Shown in pieces: positions 59,605-64,000 of a stretch of DNA of 64,000 nucleotides. Made by a program: the position numbers and the translations under genes. The stretch is from Cristatella mucedo (Eukaryota > Bryozoa > Phylactolaemata > Cristatellidae), in contig WPIO01000041.1 in assembly GCA_009760855.2 (NCBI GenBank), positions 194,501-258,500 on the forward strand. Reading direction: 5' to 3'. The notes beneath the pieces were generated by a model, which had not been told where the DNA came from, did not search any database, and saw nothing but the letters and a program-made list of their open reading frames with translations. Every line of letters begins with the position of its first letter. Within the stretch, counting starts at the first letter, position 1.

Positions 59605-60510
59605 AATATAATGATTATGATGCACTTGATAAAGCGAGCTCCGAGAATTTAATCTCTTTCTAGGTGCTTTACATTTACTGCAAAGGGAAATGCAGTTGAA
59701 TGGTAAGTAAAATCATGCATGAAAAACAAATAAAATGAATTACATGGCTAGGGGTGACATGCACAGGGTCAGCATGCAAATGTGCTTAGTGGCAGCATGC
59801 ACAGTGTCAGTACGCATAAGCACATGAAGGACGAATCACAAGGATCCACTAAATTTTGTCCTAAATAGGTGTGTTTTTAAATTCTTTTTAAATGTGGTCA
59901 GGTCAGGGGATGTTCTGACGCAGGTCGGGAGGGAGTTCCAGGCTTTAGGGGCACACAAACTAAATGCACGGTCTCCAAAGGATTTGAGGTTTGTACGGGG
60001 TATTTCCAGACTGTTGGATTCCGAAAAGCGGGTGGTACGATGCTTGGCCTGATGGGGCAGTATATCTGAGAGAAATGCTGGAGCCAAAGAATGAGGCGAC
60101 CTAAAAGTGAGCGACAAAACCTTGAAGTCAATCCGTTGCTTGACTTGTAGCCAGTGCAGGTCGGCGAGAAGTGGTGTGATGTGGCAACTGCGACGCTCAC
60201 GACAGACAAGCCTAGCTGCAGCGCTTTGCACCAGCTGCAATCGCCTGATCGCACATTCCGGTAGGCCAGCGAGCAGTGAGTTGCAGAAGTCGAGACGGGA
60301 TGTCACAAATGCATGGACCAACTTGGACGTGGTATCCTAATCTAAACAAGCCCGAATTTTAGCAATGTTATGAAGCTAAAAATAGGCAGATTTGACTGTG
60401 GAGCTGCTATGGTCGTCTAACGAGAGGTCGCTTTGGAATATGACACCTAGATTTCGAGCTGATTCAACATGAGATATGCTGGCAGAGCCAATTTTGAGCG
60501 TCAGCCTTTC
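59605..60510 (-). mobile_element. LINE I, best-preserved 3' part
   Basis: The minus-strand frame is open for 161 codons (60321-59836): FVTSRLDFCNSLLAGLPE, RLVCRERRSCHITPLLADLH, FKVLSLTF, AWNSLPTCVRTSPDL. Upstream the frame continues after a stop as GSASISHVESARNLGVIFQ. The C-terminal pattern (DYCN/DFCNSLL, ITPLL.DLHWLPV, LSLTF) is that of CR1/L2-group LINEs. The tail ends at 59,605. The best copy here for building the family consensus. Confidence 0.88.
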
Positions 60511-60714
60511 CAATTTGTAAATCACACTGGGTCTGCCCATTTTACTATGATTGATTAGTTGAAGCTTCGGAGTGCTTATCTATAAGTGTATCTTTTTTTG
60601 AACTCACCGGGGGTTCTGATCCAATTTCTCTGCTGATGGTAGTGCCTAAAATGTACACTTTCAAATGAAGCCGATACATTATTCCACCGCTTTCTAATGA
60701 GGCGTTGAGAGTGA

Positions 60715-60882
60715 CATCTCCACTGACCCTGTGCATTTCACCCCTAACCGTGCTATTCTTGTCGTTATTGAGAATGCTACCACTAACGATTAGATCGCTC
60801 ATCATCTGCCGCAAATTTAAAGTACCAATAACGAGATTGAGTTCTCGGTGGGCGCTATATGAAATCTAATAATAATAACTAC
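60715..60882 (+). mobile_element. LINE I 3' tail
   Basis: Plus-strand tail (CCCTGTGCATTTCACCCCTAA ... GATTGAGTTCTCGGTGGGCGC) ending in (TAA)n. Diverged. Confidence 0.65.
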
Positions 60883-61004
60883 GCGTCATCTCTTGGGTAT
60901 GGACGCTTGCTGCAGTATAGTGCGTGCACTGACTGAAGCTGGGTATCAGTATGTTTGAAGGACAAATTCAGATGGGCGAAAAGGTGACTCTAGATTCTAG
61001 TTAC

Positions 61005-61021
61005 CGCTCTCTCTGTCTCTG

Positions 61022-61052
<31 letters not shown>

Positions 61053-61358
61053 GTCTCTCTCCCTGTCTCTCTGCCTCTCTCTGTCTCTCTCGCTCTCTTC
61101 CTGTCTCTATGCATCTCTCTGTCTCCGTCTCTCTCTCTCTGTCTCTTGCTCTCCCTGTCTCTCTGTCTCTTTCTCTCTGTCTCTGTCTCTCTCTGTGTCT
61201 CTCTTTCTTTCTCTCTCTCTGTCTCTCTCTTTGTCTCTCTCTCTCTTTCTCTCTCTCTCTCTGTCTCTCTCTCTCTGTCTCCCTGTCTCTCTGACTCTCT
61301 CTCTGTCTCTCTCTGTCACTCTGTCTCTGTCACTCTGTCTCACTCTCCGTCACTGTCT
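61005..61358. repeat. CTCTGT/CT-rich tract
   Basis: CT repeats with regular GTCT interruptions, leading into the hexanucleotide block. Confidence 0.95.
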
Positions 61359-61690
<332 letters not shown>

Positions 61691-62009
61691 GCCATTAGGC
61701 TGCTCCGGGCGTGCAGATACACTCTGTTTGGCGCCCGAAGAAGGCACCAGTGGTTGTCCCAAATCAGCCATCAATCTTGAGCTATTTCTCGAAAAAATCG
61801 AGCACTGGATACTGCAGCCCTGGAGCGATCTGGTCAGCCGCTGCAAACTTTCACCATAAAAATCATCGTTTTCGAAATCCCTGTTTTTGTGCTGACGAAT
61901 ATAACTCGACGAGCCCGAGATTTTTAGCCTATTTGCATATAAATTGGACCAATATTCACGTAATTATCGCAGCCCCCGCGAACGTGGGTTACCATGATAA
62001 ACCGGGTTA

Positions 62010-62283
62010 CCGTCACAGTGGCCATTTAGGACAGCATTTAGTGGGTCCTTGTGATTCGTCCTTCATGCGCTTATGCGTGCTGTCCATGCTGCCGCTAACC
62101 ACATTTGCATGCTGACCCTTTGAATGTCACCCCTAACCATGTTATTCATGTTGTTTATCAAGCGTGATATCACTCACTATTCAATCGCGTTTCCCTCTGC
62201 AGCAACTGTAAAGCGCCTAGAAAGCGATTGAGTTCTCCGAGGGCGCTTTATCAAGTGTATTATTATTATTATTATTATTATGT
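62010..62283 (+). mobile_element. LINE I 3' end
   Basis: Plus strand; begins TTTAGGACAGCATTTAGTGGG and runs to GGGCGCTTTATCAAGTG and (TTA)n at 62,283. Confidence 0.8.
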
Positions 62284-62600
62284 GAAAATCATTTATTGCA
62301 AAGACGCCATTTTGTACAATGTGGACGAGCGCGGAGAGCTGTGGTACGCCTTTTGCTCGCGCTTCGCCGTGTTTTTCAGAGCCATCTATCGATGCAACAA
62401 GGAGCGGTCTGGCGAAAGAGGAGAAGCAGAAACTGAAATCGAATGATTGGCGGCAAAGGCTACAGCCAGTCGCGTTTCTTCAAAGCCAGATAGCCGGAGC
62501 GCCAGCAAGGGGCTCAAGTTCGTGGATTGGCTCGCATTGCGAGCAAAGTGTTGCGATTACGTGGGAGGCTACGACGGAAAGCGGAAAATTAAAAAAAATT

Positions 62601-62777
62601 CAAAAAATACTAGCTGATTAAACAGCCTCTTTTTGTACAGCGATAGAAGAGCCTTTACGGCTATCACCACCGCTTGCAGTGGCGATAAAGGATCGCCCAC
62701 CGCAGGAATCGAACCCACGACCTCGGGACCGAGGTCGTGAAAGCAACCGCCTTACCTAGTGTGCCATCACGGCTTGC
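62601..62777 (-). mobile_element. SINE A
   Basis: Minus strand: head GCCGTGATGGCACACTAGGT, B box GGGTTCGATTCC, CCTTTATCGCC, AAAGGCTCTTCTATCGC and tail AGAGGCTGTTTAATCAGCT. Full length and close to the 15,465 copy. Confidence 0.85.
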
Positions 62778-64000
62778 CCAAGAAGTGCTGGCTTTTAACC
62801 GGGTGTGCAATGTGAAGTTACGTTGCTTCTCACCGGTGTGTTGCAGTTCAGTTGCAATTCTCTCGTCTAGCATGATTGAGAGGCACGGTTTAACAAATCA
62901 GCGACTATATGACATCTCCCGATAGCAAGAATATAAGTGGCCTAATTATTTATTTGCAAGGTAAAAATGTATGCCGTGACATTATTAAATTTACGTATGC
63001 ACGCAGTTAAAATGAAAATACTATCAAGATTTCGGTATAAAGGCAACCCAAAGCACTTCCAAAAATGCCTCAAAATTTCTCGACTCCGGTTCATAGCCCG
63101 AAAGTGGTACTGCCGTGTGATTGCGCACTTATGCACGACTCTGTCTGCGATGTTTCATGGCAAGACGCATTGGTCACTTTGAAATTGAACGACGGTAATT
63201 CGCTGCGCTTGACGTTGCACCATGTATAGCGGGTGCCGCAGCATATCTTTTGAACTGAGCCTCTCGACTTCACGATGAAATCGGCAAGCCGGCGCCAGTC
63301 GCCATGATGCTGATCGGGAGAGCTCTCGCGTATCGCATGATTTTTGGCTCAGCTTCAAGACTCGTCTACTACTAGGTTTCTCATATTTTTAAGGGTGTGC
63401 ATGTTAGAGACACGCGCGGCCTGGCGACGTAAACATTTTGTCTACGAATTTATACATATGAATCAAGCAAGACTGCGAGAAGAAACTAGTAGCTGACATG
63501 AATCAGACGTCCCTGCGACATGCGAGACAATTAGTGCTACCTTAGATAGCACGGTCAACATAAAGCTAGCTACAAAGGTGCTTCAGCGAGACCTTGATTT
63601 CGGCGAGGAAGAGATGCTCGTGCTGGACCCAACTGTCAGCATCCTCTTCTAAATGCAGCCGACACTAGGCAAAGCAATTGGGGTCAATTGGGGGCGTTGC
63701 CTTGCTATCGCATACAGTGTAATATCGAAACAGGTGTAGATAACCTTGTCGATCAGAGATAACGTCAGCACGTGGTTTTCATCTTTCGTAGAACTAAGAG
63801 GGGCAATGGACAATTGACAATGCTGTCTCGGATAGATAAAGACACCGCCTGCGGTGCTGCTGCCGGATTACGTGCAATAGGCACTCGGTAGATTGATCGT
63901 GGGTAGATAAAACAATGAGATGTTAGGCCTAAAATTGTTGACAAGCCTCTGTATTAGCGGCTTGAAGCGCTAGCCTGCCGCGAACTCCGACGCCGCGAGG

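Noticed and set aside
62228-62446. Plus-strand frame with a plausible-looking NVDERGELWYAF stretch
   Set aside because: Short, begins in a LINE I tail, no splice context or family match.

Overview
This is a stretch of animal (metazoan) nuclear genome. The coding signal is short exons with GT-AG introns, and the rest is dominated by microsatellites, a 14-bp satellite, truncated LINEs, tRNA-derived SINEs and a decayed Ty3/gypsy element. There are no bacterial-style operons. The recognised prospero homeobox is of the protostome (fly-like) type, and a densovirus-like insertion is present. An ecdysozoan, probably an arthropod, is therefore my best guess; the species cannot be fixed from this window.

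Two host genes can be supported, both on the minus strand. (1) Positions 1 to about 8,517 hold four exons of an amnionless (AMN) orthologue, the membrane partner of cubilin. The signal-peptide end and the N-terminal domain are present, the true start exon was not found, and the gene runs off the left edge. (2) Positions 26,081-33,737 hold a prospero/PROX homeobox gene. Seven exons join with matching phases into 2,163 nt (720 residues plus stop) and carry every landmark of the family in the usual order.

Between them (22.2-25.0 kb) lies an AT-rich virus-like insertion: a plus-strand open reading frame of 286 codons behind a TATA/CAGT promoter, facing a broken minus-strand capsid-like gene. This convergent layout is that of ambisense densoviruses. 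The plus-strand frame is intact while the other is decayed.

Repeat layout: LINE family I (CR1/L2-like) has about 16 pieces across the window; LINE family II has six pieces; a third LINE fragment lies at 57.8 kb. SINE family A (tRNA-like head, perfect B box) has seven copies. SINE family B has four copies, and its tail matches the LINE I tail. Two copies of an apparently unnamed element with about 90-bp inverted arms and a CCCTAAA-like core sit at 7.5 and 16.2 kb. A 14-bp satellite with higher-order periodicity occupies 13.4-14.9 kb. A dead Ty3/gypsy element lies at 47.7-51.2 kb. Very long GA/CT tracts flank the prospero locus and recur at 55 and 61 kb. Several CpG-rich blocks (19-20, 34-37.5, 53.9-54.7, 56.9-57.7 kb) contain no gene I can name.
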